The position numbers and the translations under genes are program-made. Positions 63,176-64,000 of a stretch of 64,000 bases of DNA are shown here, piece after piece. The DNA comes from G963667675 sp964291545 (GTDB lineage: Bacteria; Chloroflexota; Dehalococcoidia; Lucifugimonadales; UBA3495). The stretch is taken from the NCBI GenBank assembly GCA_964291545.2, contig OZ219860.1, forward strand, positions 124,001 through 188,000, written 5' to 3'. The notes beneath the pieces were generated by a model. The model saw only the letters and a program-made list of their open reading frames with translations. It did not search any database and was not told the DNA's origin. Position 1 is the stretch's first letter; every line of letters begins with the position of its first letter.

Positions 63176-64000
63176 ATGGTAATGCGACAGATTCCCGTTT
63201 TGGTCGTCCCCATAGTCATTCTTCTTGCGCTGGTATTGGCGGCGTGTTCGGCGGCGACCCCAACGCCGACCGAAGCGCCAACCGCGGCAGCGACTGCAGC
63301 GCCAACGGCTGCGGCTACGCCGGAGCCGACCGAGGCGCCTACCGAACCGCCGACGCCAGCACCTACCACGGCGATGACCGAAGTTCCTACAGACCCTCCT
63401 GACCCCACACCCTCACCAGAGCCCACCCCAACCCCTGGGCCGACTGCTACACCTCAGCCGACGCCGACCGCCGTACCTGTGTCGCAATTGCTCGAGGGGG
63501 TCCGGGGAATCGTGGATCCCTCGAACCTGGGCTGGCCGCGCGAGGTGGAGGGGCTGAATGGTCTCGTGACCATCCCGTCAAAGCCGCTGCGGATTATCAC
63601 CGCTTCCGTCGGACATGATGAGATGGCCCTGGCCCTTGTGCCCCTAGACCGCCTGGTGGGGGTTGGGAGGGCGACCAAGAACTCCACCTACTCCAACGTT
63701 GCATCCCTGGTCCAGGATATAGCCGAGATTTCCCGGGACCCTGAAGTGATCGTCGCCCAGAGCCCGGACGTTGTCGTCACCAGCCCATTCTTTTCTGCGG
63801 AAGCCGTCGACGCGTTGTCCAGGATCGGAATCCCGGTCGTCCAGACCGAGTTGAAGCACGACCCTGAGGCACGGATTAACAGCATTCTGCTAATGGGCTA
63901 TATTTTCGGTGAAGAAGAACGGGCCCTGGAATTCGCCACTGAGGTATCAGAGCGTCACAACGCTCTGGTTACCGTGACCGGCGCCGCCAGCCCTCAGCCT
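63176..64000 (+). CDS. ABC transporter substrate-binding lipoprotein (BtuF-like), cut by window end
   Basis: Open from ATG 63176 (AAAGGAG upstream) to the last base, 275 codons seen. It has a lipoprotein signal with lipobox LAAC near residue 24, then a long Thr-Ala-Pro-Glu linker of about 75 residues. A periplasmic-binding-protein III domain follows: PLRIITASVGHDEMALALVPLDRLVGVGR, then DPEVIVAQSPDVVVTSPF and RIGIPVVQTE. This fold binds B12 or ferric siderophores; the operon context points to B12. The rest of the gene, and probably the ATPase gene, lie beyond the window. Confidence 0.88.
   Translation, partial: MVMRQIPVLVVPIVILLALVLAACSAATPTPTEAPTAAATAAPTAAATPEPTEAPTEPPTPAPTTAMTEVPTDPPDPTPSPEPTPTPGPTATPQPTPTAVPVSQLLEGVRGIVDPSNLGWPREVEGLNGLVTIPSKPLRIITASVGHDEMALALVPLDRLVGVGRATKNSTYSNVASLVQDIAEISRDPEVIVAQSPDVVVTSPFFSAEAVDALSRIGIPVVQTELKHDPEARINSILLMGYIFGEEERALEFATEVSERHNALVTVTGAASPQP

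Overview
The window looks like a chromosomal segment of a Chloroflexota bacterium, probably Dehalococcoidia or SAR202-like. This is inferred from the high-GC coding style, an F420-type LLM oxidoreductase, a mitochondrial-type aconitase, and the C-terminal EF-hand tail and small beta-sandwich modules of the large secreted proteins. No marker gene fixes the taxonomy.

Left part (1-22 kb): mostly ordinary housekeeping genes in short runs. They are a GYD-domain protein, thiD, type-2 ileS, mutM, a Rad50/SbcC-type ATPase on the minus strand, ffh, a mug-thpR pair, an LLM oxidoreductase, the chain mnmA-rnhB-yraN-FAD oxidoreductase, a ComB-family phosphatase, a HemQ/chlorite-dismutase-like protein, aconitase, a 7Fe ferredoxin, an Lrp/AsnC regulator and a tRNA-Ser(GCU). 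A 1.3 kb non-coding stretch (8.1-9.4 kb) is filled with dispersed palindromic repeats.

Middle (22.5-60.9 kb): an accessory surface-protein island. A single 21.6 kb gene encodes a 7195-residue secreted Calx-beta protein with a tandem array of about sixteen 113-residue units (339 bp period). A MarR regulator lies directly upstream on the same strand. Then come a DegV protein and two divergent paralogous genes in which GAF, PAS, histidine kinase, receiver and OmpR-type DNA-binding domains are fused in one chain. One paralogue is intact. The other has lost the ATP-binding residues, and its phosphoacceptor Asp is Glu. A frameshifted remnant of a third paralogue and a deleted IS-like element lie in front of a second giant gene (2743 residues, cadherin-like repeats, EF-hand tail). 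That gene is followed at once by a small membrane-anchored Thr-Pro-rich protein. An 18-bp element in front of the intact sensor recurs in inverted orientation in front of the cadherin gene, which suggests common control. My hypothesis is a calcium-dependent adhesion or surface-coat locus run by one-piece sensor-regulators.

Right part (61-64 kb): cobalamin functions. A cobO-like adenosyltransferase is broken by one frameshift. A cobalamin riboswitch with a consensus-like promoter and an intrinsic terminator that also holds the Shine-Dalgarno sequence precedes a BtuC/FecCD permease and a substrate-binding lipoprotein cut by the window edge.
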